This document shows positions 11,761-23,460 of a DNA stretch of 64,000 nucleotides, in pieces (position 1 is the first letter of the stretch; the number at the start of each line of letters is the position of its first letter). Source of the stretch: Sabethes cyaneus (Eukaryota; Arthropoda; Insecta; Diptera; Culicidae); NCBI RefSeq assembly GCF_943734655.1, contig NC_071355.1, positions 22,456,268-22,520,267 of the forward strand, written 5' to 3'. Under the pieces are notes generated by a model. The model had not been told where the DNA came from. It saw only the letters and a list, made by a program, of their open reading frames with translations, and ran no database searches. A program made the position numbers and the translations under genes.

Positions 11761-12106
11761 CAATTGGAAGCTTTTCAATATACAGGCTTAGGCAACTCGC
11801 TGCAAATATTTTAGGAGGTGATAGAGGACCGCATCTGGTATCGTTCTACAATACGTTCTTTGACGTGAAACGCTTGTATGTTCTAGTTTCGTTGCAATTG
11901 AATTTTGTACGTATCGTTTTTGGCTGTTGAATTGGTATCGGAAAACTGCCCGAATTCATACATCACGCATAGTATATTAGATCACCGCGTGCGATTTTGT
12001 AGACCAAAACAAGCATTACACCTGGAATCCGGAAACAATTCATCACAATGAAACAATGGTAATTACAATTATAATTACTTTCACAGATGAAAAATTCGTA
12101 ATAAAT
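11761..12106. other. Intergenic, nothing recognised
   Basis: No reading frame, repeat boundary or RNA gene was seen between the RT relic and the 3' UTR of MCCC2. Confidence 0.4.
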
Positions 12107-12112
12107 TTTATT
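12107..12112 (-). terminator. Candidate poly(A) signal of MCCC2
   Basis: TTTATT on the plus strand is AATAAA on the minus strand, about 250 nt past the MCCC2 stop codon. Confidence 0.5.
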
Positions 12113-12359
12113 TTCTTAATCGTCAAAAATGCAGTTGGCATTAAATGCAATCTCTGGTAATCACCAAATGAATTCTGTATAACTAAATAACACTTTTTCT
12201 TTGTTGTTGCAACACTGGTTCACTGTGCTAAAATAACATTTCCTCCACTGTAAACAGTATCCTAAATTCTAATAAATGCACTTTAGTTATTCTCGTCACT
12301 GGAAGACACTTGTTACTTTTCAACCTGTTCAACCCTTTGGGTTGTATCTCGGTATCGAT

Positions 12360-14265
12360 TTACATACGGAACACACCAAATTTGGTCTCAGCGATCGGCT
12401 TATTGAGTGCGGCATGCAAACTCAAACCAAGCACTTTCCTGGTATCAACCGGATCGATGATACCGTCATCCCACAGCCGAGCGGTACTGTAGTAGGGAGA
12501 ACCTTCCGCCTCGAACTGCTGGATTATCGGAGCTTTGATCTTATCTCCAACGGCAGTTGTCCATTCTTTTCCGGACCTCTTGTATTGTTCTTCAGTGATT
12601 TGCGCTAGGACGCCGGCTGCCTGCGAGCCACCCATAACCGAAATGCGACTATTTGGCCACATGTACAAAAATCGTGGCGAATAGGCTCGACCGCACATGC
12701 CGTAATTGCCAGCCCCATACGATCCACCGATTATCAGTGTTAGCTTGGGAACATTGGCACACGCCACTGCCGTGACCATTTTCGCACCGTTCTTGGCTAT
12801 TCCTCCGGCTTCGGCGTCACGACCCACCATGAAGCCGGTAATGTTCTGCAGGAAAATCAGCGGAATTTTCTTCTGTGCGCACAGTTGAATGAAGTGCGCT
12901 CCCTTGAGGGCACTTTCCGAAAATAACACTCCATTGTTACCGACCACTCCGACCAGCTGACCGTAAAGCCGTGCGAAACCACACACGATCATTTCTCCGT
13001 AGAATTTTTTAAATTCCGTAAATCGGCTGCCGTCAAAGATGCGAGCAATTACTTCGCGTACGTCAAAAGATTTAGTTAAATTTGACCCAACGATTCCGTA
13101 CAACTCGCTGGCATCATAGCGGGGAGCTTCTGCCTCCGGCAGAAAACTTAATCCATCATGATTCATCTACAGAATTAAAAAGCTTGTCAAATTTAAAGTT
13201 TGCCCCCAACATTATACCATCATACCATTGCTTTCGAAGAATATCCAGCATTCTCGTCATATCCACTCGGTCGGTTCAAATTCTGAACGACTTGTCTGGC
13301 CAGATAGAGCGCATGCTCATCGTCCACAGCGTAGTGGTCCGTAACACCCGACGTTCGACAGTGCAAATCTGCTCCACCCAAGTCCTCCGCTGACACGACT
13401 TCTCCGGTGGCCGCTTTCACTAAAGGTGGTCCCGCTAGGAAAATTGTACCTTGCTTCTTAACGATTATGCTTTCGTCGGCCATTGCCGGTACGTAAGCGC
13501 CGCCGGCAGTACACGAGCCCATCACAACGGCTATTTGCGGGATTCCAGCCGCTGACATGTTGGCTTGGTTGTAGAAAATACGCCCGAAATGCATTTTATC
13601 CGGAAAGACATCCGCTTGCCGTGGCAGATTGGCACCACCGGAATCGACCAGATAGACACAAGGAAGATTATTTTCTTGGGCGATTTCCTGGGCTCGGAGG
13701 TGCTTTTTAACTGTGACCGGGTAATACGTTCCACCTTTCACGGTGGCATCGTTAGCCACGACAACGCAATCAACCCCCTGAATACGTCCAACACCGGTGA
13801 CGATCCCTGCCGAATTAACAACGTCCTTTCCATACATTTCATAGCCGGCTAGGGTGCTTAGCTCCAAAAACGGAGAACCAGGGTCTACCAGTCTATTTAT
13901 ACGATCCCGGGCCAATAGTTTCCCTTTGCTGGTATGCCGTTTAATTGCCTCTGGCCCGCCTCCGCTTAGCACTTGGTCGGTAATAGACTTAAGCTCGTTG
14001 ACGAGATCGCTCATTTGCGAGTGGTTTTCCTACAAACCAACGAAAAGAGGCTGCAGTTGGTTGCCATGCCAAGTGGTTGGAACCGAAGGTCACTCACCTT
14101 GTACTCTGCAGACTGTCGATTTACGTCGGTGGTCAGCACGTTTGCTTCGGAAATGTGTAGTGCCCGTATCAACCGGAACGGTGACCATCCCGGTACGAGA
14201 AAACGTGATTTCGAGAGCATTTTACCGGATAACTTGTTGAAGCGTATTATGTAAACATTAGCCAA
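12360..14265 (-). CDS. MCCC2: Methylcrotonoyl-CoA carboxylase beta chain, mitochondrial
   Basis: Complete gene in three exons: 14265 (or 14220) to 14098, 14029-13226, 13166-12360. The introns are 68 nt (GTGAGT...GTAG) and 59 nt (GTATGA...GTAG), both phase 0. The product is 592 aa from the first ATG or 577 aa from the second; the family is about 560-580 aa. It is the carboxyltransferase subunit that moves CO2 from biotin to 3-methylcrotonyl-CoA in leucine breakdown in the mitochondrial matrix. The N-terminus is rich in Ser, Arg and Lys (LSKSRFLVPGWSPFRLIR), fitting a targeting peptide; then comes SAEYKENHSQMSDLV, the usual start of the mature protein. Carboxyltransferase motifs: DSGGANLPRQADVFPD, GSCTAGGAYVPAMAD, GEVVSAEDLGGADLH in the N half and GFMVGRDAEAGGIAKNGAKM, GGSYGAGNYGMCGRAYSP in the C half. 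No damage is seen. It is transcribed away from ZNF-A, with about 590 bp between the start codons. Confidence 0.96.
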
Positions 14266-14431
14266 CTCGTGGAATGGATTTTTGCTTTTGTCAGCACTTC
14301 AGCAGCCAGCAGCACATGAGAATGTGAAATATGTGTGAAGTGAAGTGAATTGATGAACAAATGCTTCATTCGACAAGCAGTGGGCGCTGCGGTAAAAATG
14401 ACGATATTTTTATTTTAATCTGACGTCAAAA

Positions 14432-14581
14432 TAAGGATAGGTGGTGCAAAACTGCCACATCAAGCAAAAACTCTGTAAAAAAAGCTGTAGCCTAATTTCT
14501 ATAATTTTTCTGCTTTAAATGAATAGTATTGATGTATTATCTACCCGCATGCAAAAATATAAATATCTATGATTTTCTATT
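14432..14581 (+). repeat. Partial copy of the left end of the 17.9-kb DNA element
   Basis: The sequence aligns with 17877-18035: AAGGATAGGTGGTGCAAAAC versus the GGGTAAGCGGGG end, then shared GTAGC-CAATTTCT, TCTGCTTTAAATGAA and AAATATCTRTRATGATTTTC blocks. It ends about 20 bp before the block shared by the ZNF-A and ZNF-B upstream regions, so it sits in the MCCC2/ZNF-A intergenic promoter space. Confidence 0.6.
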
Positions 14582-14601
14582 TACGGTACGTACTCCGCTT
14601 T

Positions 14602-14857
14602 ATCCCGGATAAAGATTTTTATGTCAATTCGAATTTCAAACAAATACCCTGGCAGCACTGGTGATGACTGAAGGAAAGAAGGGAAAGAAGGTAAAAAAGA
14701 AAACCAAGCAAACGCAAGCGTGAGCCAAGCAAAAAGCAAAGCAAGCAAACCAAAATAAAAAGCAAAAAGGTTGCTCTGATTCGAGTGTTTTAAACTGAAT
14801 GTCTTGAGGAGCATTTTTCTTGCAAAAGTATTAATTTATTCAATTGTTTAAAAAATA
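14602..14857 (+). promoter_or_regulatory. 5' region of ZNF-A shared with ZNF-B
   Basis: The stretch from TATCCCGGATAAAGATTTTT to the start codon aligns with 23187-23460 in front of ZNF-B (TATCCCGGATAAGGATTTTT, CTGGCAGC-CTGGT, AAGCAAACCAAAA, GATTCGAGT-GAGTGTTTT). It shows that the duplication copied upstream sequence as well as exons. No TATA box can be assigned. Confidence 0.55.
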
Positions 14858-16097
14858 ATGTCCACAAATTTGTTGATGCCAGAGTGTTGCCGATGCTGTA
14901 TGGTCGAAGAAAGCGAAATGTTTAATGTGTTCGATTATTTGGACGAATTCGAAAAGAAGATTAGCGAGCTGATTGCCAACTGCGGTGGAGTTTTGGTAAG
15001 ATAAAATTTAATTTTAATACTTGCTGCAGAAAGGCACGCAAACCAATCCCCTCAACTCACAAACCTTGTTTGGTTGTTTGTTTTAGATTCTCCAAAATGA
15101 CCATTTTTCCAAATGTATTTGTGGTAAATGTTTGAACGATGTGGCCAATGCAGCGCGTTTTCGAAAACGTTGTCTGGAAACGGAAACTATTTTGCAGAGC
15201 ACAAAAATTGATATTAAGGAGATCGTAAGCTTAGACGCGGGCGATCAACCGAAGCAGGATTGTACTCAGCCGACACCTTCTTTGATTGATCCGGCTGGCT
15301 ACCATGAAAATCAATGTTCATCAGAAGGTGTTGTTATGGATGAAGTCAAAAGCGAACCGGTTTGGACTGCAGATTCAGCGGGCACAAGTAACGGAGGAAC
15401 TACTTTAATCCAAAACGATGCATCAGTCGCATCTCGTCATGAATCAGCCGTTGCAACTGCAAAACATATGAATAATTTATCAGCAATCGATAACCGGCCG
15501 CACAAGTGCGAGTTTTGTGGCAAAGGGTTCATGGAACCAAACGATCTTAAGCGGCATATGCGCATACACGGTGAGAAGCCACATAAATGTGACATATGTG
15601 GTAAAGCTTTTAGCGCAAGTAGCAAACTGGAGCGTCACTTTCGCACCCACACGGGAGAACGACCGAACAAGTGTCATTTCTGCGATAAAGTGTTTACTTG
15701 CGGGAGTAATCTATCGAGGCATGAGAAACGCATTCATACCAATACGAGACCATTCGTTTGCGAAATCTGTGGTAAAGGATTCATAGAGAGGTGTCATCTT
15801 GCGAATCATTTGCACATTCATACCGGCAATCGACCGTTCAAATGTGACATTTGCGGGGAAGGATTTGCGGAAAACTGGAAGCTAAACAGGCATATAAGCA
15901 ATCATTCGAACGTGCAACAGTATCCGTGTGAAATTTGCGGAAAAAACTTCCTACAGAAGGGTAATCTCAAAAAGCACATACGAGTTCACACCGGGGAGCG
16001 ACCCTACATTTGCGACATTTGCGGCAAAGGTGTTTCCAATAGTGGTCACTTGTTGCGACATCGTCGCATCCATACCGACAAACGGCCGCACAAGTGA
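14858..16097 (+). CDS. ZNF-A: ZAD-type C2H2 zinc-finger protein, C-terminally truncated
   Basis: Exons 14858-14995 and 15087-16097 with a 91-nt phase-0 intron (GTAAGA...TTAG); 382 aa. The ZAD spans the intron: CCRCC in exon 1 and CICGKC in exon 2 give the two Cys pairs, with VFDYLDEFEKKISELI between. ZAD domains bind zinc and dimerise. A linker of about 110 residues with a VKSEPVW motif follows, then seven C2H2 fingers (about residues 183-375), the probable DNA-binding part. The first inter-finger linker reads HGEKPHK, one residue shorter than the HTGEKPHK of ZNF-B. The frame ends at TGA 16095-16097 inside what is finger 8 in ZNF-B: a 2-nt deletion in AAGTG(TG)A makes the stop, and two fingers are lost. 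It may still be functional as a 7-finger protein or be a young pseudogene. Confidence 0.85.
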
Positions 16098-16329
16098 TTT
16101 GTGCATAAAGTGCATTCCTGAACAGCAGCTGTTAAGTCTTGGGCTCGAGCGGCCGCAGTATGACACTTGTTTGTAACTGAAGCGTTCGAAAGGTCTTCGT
16201 ATTTATTTAGTGCGAGTGCTCTATTTATTTATTTATGTATTAGGAATCTTGTCCTTCATCCACAGGATATTAAAAAAAGTCAAACATAAAAAATGTTCAC
16301 TTAAATTACATAAGATGCACTTTTAACTT
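16098..16329. other. 3' flank of ZNF-A and 3' tail of a minus-strand retroelement
   Basis: Contains CTCGAGCGGCCGC at 16144, a chance or library-like XhoI-NotI string, and a TTTATTTATTTAT run at 16224 that may be the 3' tail of the adjoining Jockey-like fragment. Confidence 0.35.
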
Positions 16330-17335
16330 ATTTTTAATTGATTGTCTACAGTCTAAAATCGACTCTACGCTCTGTACGTCGTTTGTCATGAACATCATGC
16401 GGCAAGCTGGTTCGTTCGTGCTGTAGTTCGTATTTCTCGTGGGTAACTGGAACTGGCGAACTCTCCTCAAATTTCTGTTCTCTTCGTTAAACGTTACCTA
16501 ATTCAAAAGATATGGCGAGTAGAACCGTTAGGGTCCGTTAAGAGGTCCTTCAGGAACAGCACATCGTTAATTTTTCGTCTACAATCCAGCTAATTAAGGT
16601 TTACTAATCTGCATAGATCTAAGTATGGTGTTAAACCACCACGTCAACCCAAGTTGTGAAGTGCGAATCGAACAAATTTCTTTTGAACGTGTTCCAACCA
16701 CTGTTTGGGGCTATCATACTGAGGTGTCCAAACAATTCCTCCGTATTCCACACCTGATCGTTCCAAAGCTGTGTACAGTGTCACAATTGTATACGAATCG
16801 TCAAAACCTTTTGCATAACGTTTTACTAAACCAAACATTGAGAAGGCTTTCAAAATCACTCCATCGATATGTGTGTTGAAAGATAGTTCCTTGTCCATAA
16901 TCACTCCCAGGTCGCGTACTGTGTCGGATCGTTGTAAATCGAAATCTATGCGGTAGTAATGCATGACATTGATGACATTAGATAGCTTGTGTGAAAAAGT
17001 CAAAATGCTACATTTCGAAGTGTCATCATACCACATCTGTCGCAAAATGTCTTTAAGTTTTCCAAATCAGCCTGGAGCTAGCAGCAGTCAATGTGGTTCT
17101 TCACCGGGTAAAACATTTTCACGTCATCGGCGCATCATTGATGTACTCAGGTAAATCGTTCATTAAAACAATAAAGAACAAGGGTCCAAGGTGGCTCCCT
17201 TGTGGGACTCCAAAATTTACACCGAAAGTTTCTGAGCAAGACTTATTAATCTTTATGAATTGTTTCCTATTTGACATGCATGTATAAATCCAGTGTTTAT
17301 ACTTTCTTCGATTTAACAATTTATTCAAACCCATT
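16330..17335 (-). pseudogene. Jockey/CR1-like RT fragment
   Basis: On the minus strand from 17335: NRKQFIKINKSCSETFG, then GVPQGSHLGPLFFIVLMNDL; after a gap KCSILTFSHKLSNVI, DTVRDLGVIMDKELSFNTHI, LERSGVEYGGIVWTPQY and VQKKFVRFALHNL. The C-terminal part continues in broken frames to about 16350. The catalytic DD box falls in a damaged region around 17050-17120. It lies in the 3' flank of ZNF-A and is 5' truncated. Confidence 0.82.
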
Positions 17336-17445
17336 CTGATCAGAATTCGTATTCAGAATTCTTATGAAACTATATTCTTTAACCTATTCTGATCAAAATG
17401 TATTCGAGGCGGTAGTTTACTGTTTGACTTTAAATAGAATGAAAT

Positions 17446-20400
17446 TTATTTATGATATAGATGACAAAATGGCCTTCCTTCATCTGAAAATATCCCACTC
17501 TCAGGAATGTCATCTACATCGATGTCTCCGTGATGATTCGTTTCAGCTACGGTTGTTTCAACTATTTCAGCGTGTTCATCCAGGCATTCTTCATGTAATT
17601 CTGAATAAGAGAAATCCTGTGTGAGCTCGTTGCAGTACGAAATAGTTCCATTTTCTGCAATTGCAGATATGCAAAGCTTGTCGATAAATGTAAATGTGAA
17701 GTTATCCATCTCGTCCTGGCGATCTGGTATGAATATCTCCAGGTTCATGAAGTTGGTATCACAAAATCTCATGCTTTTGTTTTTTTGAGCAGCTATCATT
17801 TGCTCCAGCTGCTGAACGTTGTTCGATTCCGTTAAATTAGCAAGACGGTTGCGGATAGTCCTACGAAATTCATTAAGGGTAAGCGGGGCAAGACCGCCCG
17901 CCTAAGCAAAACCACCTGTATAAAAAAAAGTTGTAGCTCAATTTCTAATTTATCTGCTTTAAATGAACAATTGATCTATTACCTACATATAAAAAATAAA
18001 AACATAAATATCTGTAATGATTTTCTATTTTTTATTGCGATTTGGAAACACGTCCAAAAAATAGAGTATTTTTTCCATGCGGGGTGAAACACGCCCACTA
18101 ACGGGGTAAAACCGCCATAGCGTATAACTTTAACAATATTCAACCGATTTGAATGAAACTGGTGGCATTGAATTCATGAATTTATCTAATTTAAACAAAT
18201 TGAATCAGTTTGCTATCAAACAATACATAGTTCCCCGAGATTCGCAAGTTCGAAAGAGTGTCCGGCAACCACTCGTATTGGAAGAATATCAGTAATATAG
18301 GTACCGACAGTCTTGAAATTGATACCGTGTAGTTTCCTTAGACAACAAGACGGATCGGGTTAGGCATCCTGGAGTCAATCTTTAAGGACTAGAGAGGATC
18401 TAAGATAAAATATAACAATATGGGTATTAAAGATCCTGGAATTGATCCGGTAGGTCATTTTTTGACATTTCAAATTGTTCTGATTGATAAAGCAGATACA
18501 TATTACTTTTCCATTGCTAAGATAATTGGGTCCTAAAATTTGTGATAAAAAGATGATTTTTTTAGAAGGAACGATAAAGCTTCCCATTATGACTACCAGA
18601 GTATAGTTTTTTCTTTTTTAAAAAGATGCAGAGCACTAAAAAATTAAAAAACAAAAATATTGTAATTTACTCTCCCTTGACATTAGAGATCTTCCTTGAC
18701 ATAGCGAAAATAACACGTTTCTGGCAACAATGATAACTTTTTCTCACTGGCAACTCTGGTTTGACATTAGAGCAGCTGATCGTTTTGACAGTTACAGCTT
18801 CGCAGTTGTTTCTTGTGCTTGTCTGCGTTTTGCTGGTCGTGAGGAAGTGGAACATCAAATTTGTACTAGTTATCGGATAAAAGTTTTGATTCGGACAATG
18901 TATTCCAATCCATCGATTCACGGTGCTAGACTTTGTCCAAATCTAGTTTGCGCTAAGAATGACTAAACGATGTCAAACTGATGGAGAACAGTATAATCTC
19001 GGTACAATTGACTCCGCAGAACAGTATGAAAAAAAAACGCCAACCGAAACTGGCACCGTATTATCAATCAGATTGGTATGTTCTGCTACTCCGATACCGA
19101 TGTGAATCAGCAGTAGGGCGAACGGCAGACCAAAAATTTCTGTGCGTTTCTAACCAAACACGGTCGCATCTCGATGGCGGGTGTTGCATCCGAAAACTGA
19201 AGCCATCCGCGCTGTGACCAAGTGCAGTCACTACGCTTATTGCTGATTTTGACAAAGGCCTTATTTAAACTGAGATGACCGGAACCGGAAAATGAGCTGT
19301 AAACTCAGAAAATGTTTTAGGTCGCGATTGCCAAGCCATTTCCTGACTTTGCAACTTTTGACTTTTCGATACACTATCACATGAGCGTGAAGGTAAACAA
19401 AAGTTTTCCGTGACATTTCAGGACATACTATGGTTTCTTTTTATAATTCGTGTTGTCTAGACACCGCTTGACACAACCATGCACAACTATAGTTTGTCTA
19501 TATAAGATTGCCCAAATGTTTATTTTTTGTTCAAAATTTCACAAAATTAAAAAAAAAGGTTTTTAACGGCAATAGCCTAAAAATATAAAATTGAATATCA
19601 AAATATGTGTTCCTAACCCTAACCTCATCGATTCAAGCTAAAAACGACATAGGGCTTTAGGACCCAATTTGCTATATTTTCATAAAAAATATGTTTATTC
19701 TATGTTATTTGTTCCAAGAGGGAGGAATTATTAAAAAAAAAGCTGTATCCGAGAAAACAAGAAAATGTCCATAGCGTCCGCAGGGAAAATTGGCGATTTA
19801 GATTTTTCCAAACAGTCCACCAGCTATAAACTAAACACATTTATATTGTTTTATGTAAATCTGAGATCCTTTGGTCCAAACTATGCAATTATTTTAAAAA
19901 TCTCCTTATCGCACTATCATTATACACGACGGTCTTGCGCCGTTCGTTGTGGGCGGTTTTACCCCCAAATGACCGACTTGCACATTTCACTATTTATTTC
20001 AACAAAACTGCATGAACAGTTACCTAATTTAGGTACTGTCGGATGAAGGCAGGATCAGAGAAGCGACGTGGGTTTGATTTACTGAAAGTTTTAACGTTTT
20101 GAAGAAAATAAAGCCTAAGTTCTGCGGGAACAAAGTTATAAAAAACGAAACGATTGTAACGAAAAATCTATTTTTATTTATTTCTCCGATAGTTTATACG
20201 ATATTGCTGTACAAGGTATTGTAAAATATTGCGTACGCATTCAGTAATATGACTGTCATCAACATTTAACACCAATTTGAGCAGGGCCTTGTAAAACCAT
20301 GGTGGGCGGTTTTACCCCGGCGGGCGTTGTTACCCCGTTTACCCTTACTTTTTTTTAGATGATCAGGATCACCGTCGATGCCAACATCCATATCGTTATA

Positions 20401-20454
20401 CACTTTTAGAAATAACTCTGGACCTCTTCCTGAAAAATTTTCTTTTTTGATCAT
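17446..20454 (-). pseudogene. Unidentified minus-strand coding exon split by a transposon
   Basis: Two frames flank the 17876-20345 element: 20454-20348 (starting MIKKENFSGRGPELFLKVYN) and 17875-17446 (NEFRRTIRNRLANLTESNN... to HLYHK stop). With the element and one of the two TA copies left out, they join in frame through HLKKS to give 178 aa ending in TAA. An AATTTTTCAG just before GRGPEL could be a 3' splice site, so the true exon may start at about 20432 and the ATG may not be the start. The product has a basic N half, a Gln/Leu-rich segment (QQLEQMIAAQKNK), a hydrophobic middle and an acidic Asp/Glu-rich tail. I do not recognise the family. It could be a host gene or the gene of another element. 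At present it is interrupted and presumably null. Confidence 0.55.
17876..20345. mobile_element. 2.47-kb non-autonomous DNA transposon with TA target duplication
   Basis: The ends are inverted: AGGGTAAGCGGGGCAAGACC at the left and, read inward from the right, AGGGTAAACGGGGTAACAAC. TA is present on both sides (17874-17875 and 20346-20347), the signature of Tc1/mariner/pogo-type insertion. Variants of GGGGTAAAACCGCC recur near the ends: 18079-18095, 18104-18121, 19953-19967, 20303-20318, with both orientations used. No transposase-like frame is visible in 2.4 kb, so it is non-autonomous. A fragment of the left end occurs at 14432-14581. Confidence 0.78.
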
Positions 20455-20971
20455 TGCGTTAACAGCAAAGATGAAAAGCCAACTTGCCGTAGTATAGGCG
20501 TATTGGAGCCATACTGAATATTTTTCCGTTTATTCATTGTCGAGAAAATTGCACAAGTTGCACGAGTTAAATATACACAAATGAGCCATGCTCGAAGAAT
20601 ACTTTCAGCAGCCGATAGGTTATATTAGGCTGGGAACGGTATAAATATATTAAGGTTGAAAAAATATTTACATAGAGAAAATTAATATATTTTCAAGAGT
20701 GTCTTACACCTCGGGTTATGCTTGAATGCGCAACTACCATGCTGACATTCGCCGGATCTGTGGGGCCGCGTTTCCTACCGCTATCATCAATCTGCTGTTT
20801 ACCGCTCTATCGATGAGAAGCATTTGGCTTTTCGAAAAAAAATACCCAAAGTTTTTTGCATACTTTCTCTTGTTCCAAATATATCACTGTAATCTCTTAA
20901 TCTATTTTGTTAAAACTCTACCGATACAAACAACATGCTTTCAACTAAAAATTCAAAATTTCTGTTATGTA
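20455..20971. other. Intergenic, A/T-rich
   Basis: No gene recognised. It may hold upstream exons of the interrupted frame at 17446-20454, but I saw no convincing candidate. Confidence 0.35.
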
Positions 20972-21376
20972 CAGTGGACCCCCGTTCGTTTGAACGATTC
21001 CTCGTGCAAACTAACGGGGTTAGTTTTTAATTTGAACAACTGGTAACCCTAAGTATGCTGGAACTTGTGTGAACTGGCTGCCCTGCTCTTTGTTATTGTT
21101 TTGGTGGTTTGATTCAGTTGGCAGTTGCAAGCAGCGTATATTTCATTCTCCGATCGGATTTTTACCATAATCGTTGGGAAAACGCAATGTGAAACAGTTT
21201 AAACACGGTAGATCAGCACAAACAAATCGTGTTTATGTGCATTGTCTGGATAAGCAAATGTTGTCATATTGAGAATGACGTTTAAACCATTTTTAATTTG
21301 CACGTCGTGCAAACCAACGGGGTTCAAATTAAAGAGTGTTCAGATTAAAAACGGTCAAACGAACGGGGGTCCACGG
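20972..21376. mobile_element. Pogo/Tigger-like MITE, copy 1
   Basis: 405 bp with inverted ends CAGTGGACCCCCGTTCGTTT and, from the right, CCGTGGACCCCCGTTCGTTT, flanked by TA (20970-20971 and 21377-21378). The sub-terminal parts pair again around TGCAAAC(C/T)AACGGGG. CAGTG ends and TA duplication are typical of pogo-type elements. There is no coding capacity. A second copy in reverse orientation lies at 46008-46619. Confidence 0.85.
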
Positions 21377-21378
21377 TA

Positions 21379-23186
21379 TTATGTTTACTCACTTTCTTGA
21401 AAAAGTTACTAACTACTCAGTGTGTCCAGTTTTTTCGAATACAGTTTTCAATATAACCACAACTCGAAAGCGAAAGATGGAATCAATACGATGCATTCGG
21501 ATAAATTGAAGGAAATTAAATGTAGTTATTAGAAATTTTATAGAAACAATGGAGCAACTGGAATAACATAAAAAAGACGTGTTTAAAATAAAAAATTAAG
21601 ATAAATCTAGAGATAAATCCAACTTTTTCTCCGAATATCTCGAAAACGGCTGCATTTAAAACAATAACTATGACCAATTTTGTTGTAAATGACATAAAGA
21701 ATTGTTATTTGTATTAAAAATTCATATATTACTTGAAAAATACCAAGTTAGAAAAAAGTCATAAAAGTCGTTGTTCTACGAAGTCCGTTCATAAAAGTTG
21801 CTCCATCTCAGAATAACTTTTAAAAACCTAAATTACCGTTCTGATTCAAACTTCGATTCAAACTTGAAATTTTCTTTAAAGTAAAATCACTGACGAACTG
21901 ACATGACACATAGAAGAAACTATGCCTGACCGCATTTCAAGGTCATGACTAAAATCACGAGGTTTGGTCTATGCGAGCCAAGTTAAAATCCGAGTTCTCA
22001 CTTGTTCTAGCGCCTGCTGATTTCTTACAAGGAGTCCTACAGTTCAATGTCATGCATCGCCGGATAGAGGACATTTTAACGAGCACGGTGGTGTACAATT
22101 AGTATAGGCGAATTCGAGCAAAACTAAGAGCTACCGTTCGCTACCTGGTTGTGATTATTGGAACTACAAAAAAAGTGCAATTCCCAAAATGCTTGCTGGC
22201 ACCTATATGGAACTCGACTTTAAATGTAATATTTTATTGAATTAACAACAGTGGGAATGATGAAAATGGATAATAAAGGTAAGAAAAAGCATTACCTTTC
22301 ATTTGATATATATTGTTTCTGTTTCAGGAGATTATTAGAGCTTCGCAAGTGTATTTATGTTTACGAACTGATAGGTTATATGTTTGGTTCTTGGCGCAGA
22401 TGATGCTAATCAAGAAAATAAATCCGTTAGCATTTGAAAACACATTGGAAAACGCTGAAGACTGAAAATAATTGGTGATTCTCTATCCAGGATATGTAAA
22501 CTTTACAGCTGACTCTATGTACTTTTGTTTCATGCGGTACAAAATCAAACATTAACATTTTTCTGCCATAAAGTTAATTAATTCGAATATTTTCACTTAC
22601 CTTAACGTAGATAAACAAATTTCTTCCAATATTTCGCTATCTAAAATCCTGACAATTGAAAGGGTTAATCAAAAACTGCATTTTATTTCAGTTTTTTTCA
22701 AAAATGTATGGAGTTTGACAGCGATTTTACTTTTCATCACTTTTTTTATGCAGCGCCTCTAAGCGGGCGATAGCTTGTCAAAAACGCCTATAGTATTTTA
22801 TCATATTAGCGGTACTAACAAGCATTTTAATCTGAAGTGTTCGAAGTTTGAGACTGTTCTAAGCTTGAATCAGAACGGTACGTCGTTTTTCCAAAAAAAA
22901 ATTAAAAATGTTTAAAAATGGTATTTTTTTGATATTTTGATTTTAAGTTTTGTTTTCAAATTTTTGAAAAATTGGTAAAATAATATTTTTCACTACAAAT
23001 TTTTTTATGTTTACAAATCAAAATGGCGCCATAAACCTGTGGAAGGTGCATATTTCCTCCTATCAAATACGTTTGTAAAGTTTCATCTAAATAACATAGG
23101 TTCAAATTTTGTCATTTACATATTGCACGTGGAACTGCCCGAGATTAGATCATGGTTTTTTTTATCGCTGTTTATCTAAATTATCC
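21379..23186. other. Intergenic; possible old element 21836-22878
   Basis: No gene. CCGTTCTGATTCAAACTT at 21836 and its complement AAGCTTGAATCAGAACGG at 22861 face each other, each with TA outside, suggesting a roughly 1.04-kb TIR element of the TA class. The rest is A/T-rich with no recognised content. Confidence 0.35.
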
Positions 23187-23460
23187 CGGATAAGGATTTT
23201 TATGTTAATGTAAATTTTAAGAAAATACTCTGGCAGCTCTGGTAACGACCGAAGAAAAAAAAGCAAGAAAAAAAGCGAAGAAAGCAAACCAAAACAAAAA
23301 GCAAAAAGGCCTCGGATTCGAGTCGAGTTTGAGTGTTTTGACGTTTTGAAGATTTTCAGAGGAGCAGAGAATCTATCATTTTTATTGCAAAAGTATATTT
23401 TATTTAGTTTTTAAAAAAATAATTGTAGAACCATCGTTTCAAAAAAATATTAAAAAAATA

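Noticed and set aside
16143..16155. CTCGAGCGGCCGC as a cloning-vector trace
   Set aside because: A 13-bp XhoI-NotI string could be vector, but no other vector sequence adjoins it and it lies between aligned genomic features, so chance is as likely.
17842..20349. Reading the 17.9-20.3 kb interruption as an ordinary intron
   Set aside because: A8-GTAAGG and TTTCGTAG are present, but splicing leaves the frame off by one base, while simple removal of the element and one TA keeps it exactly.
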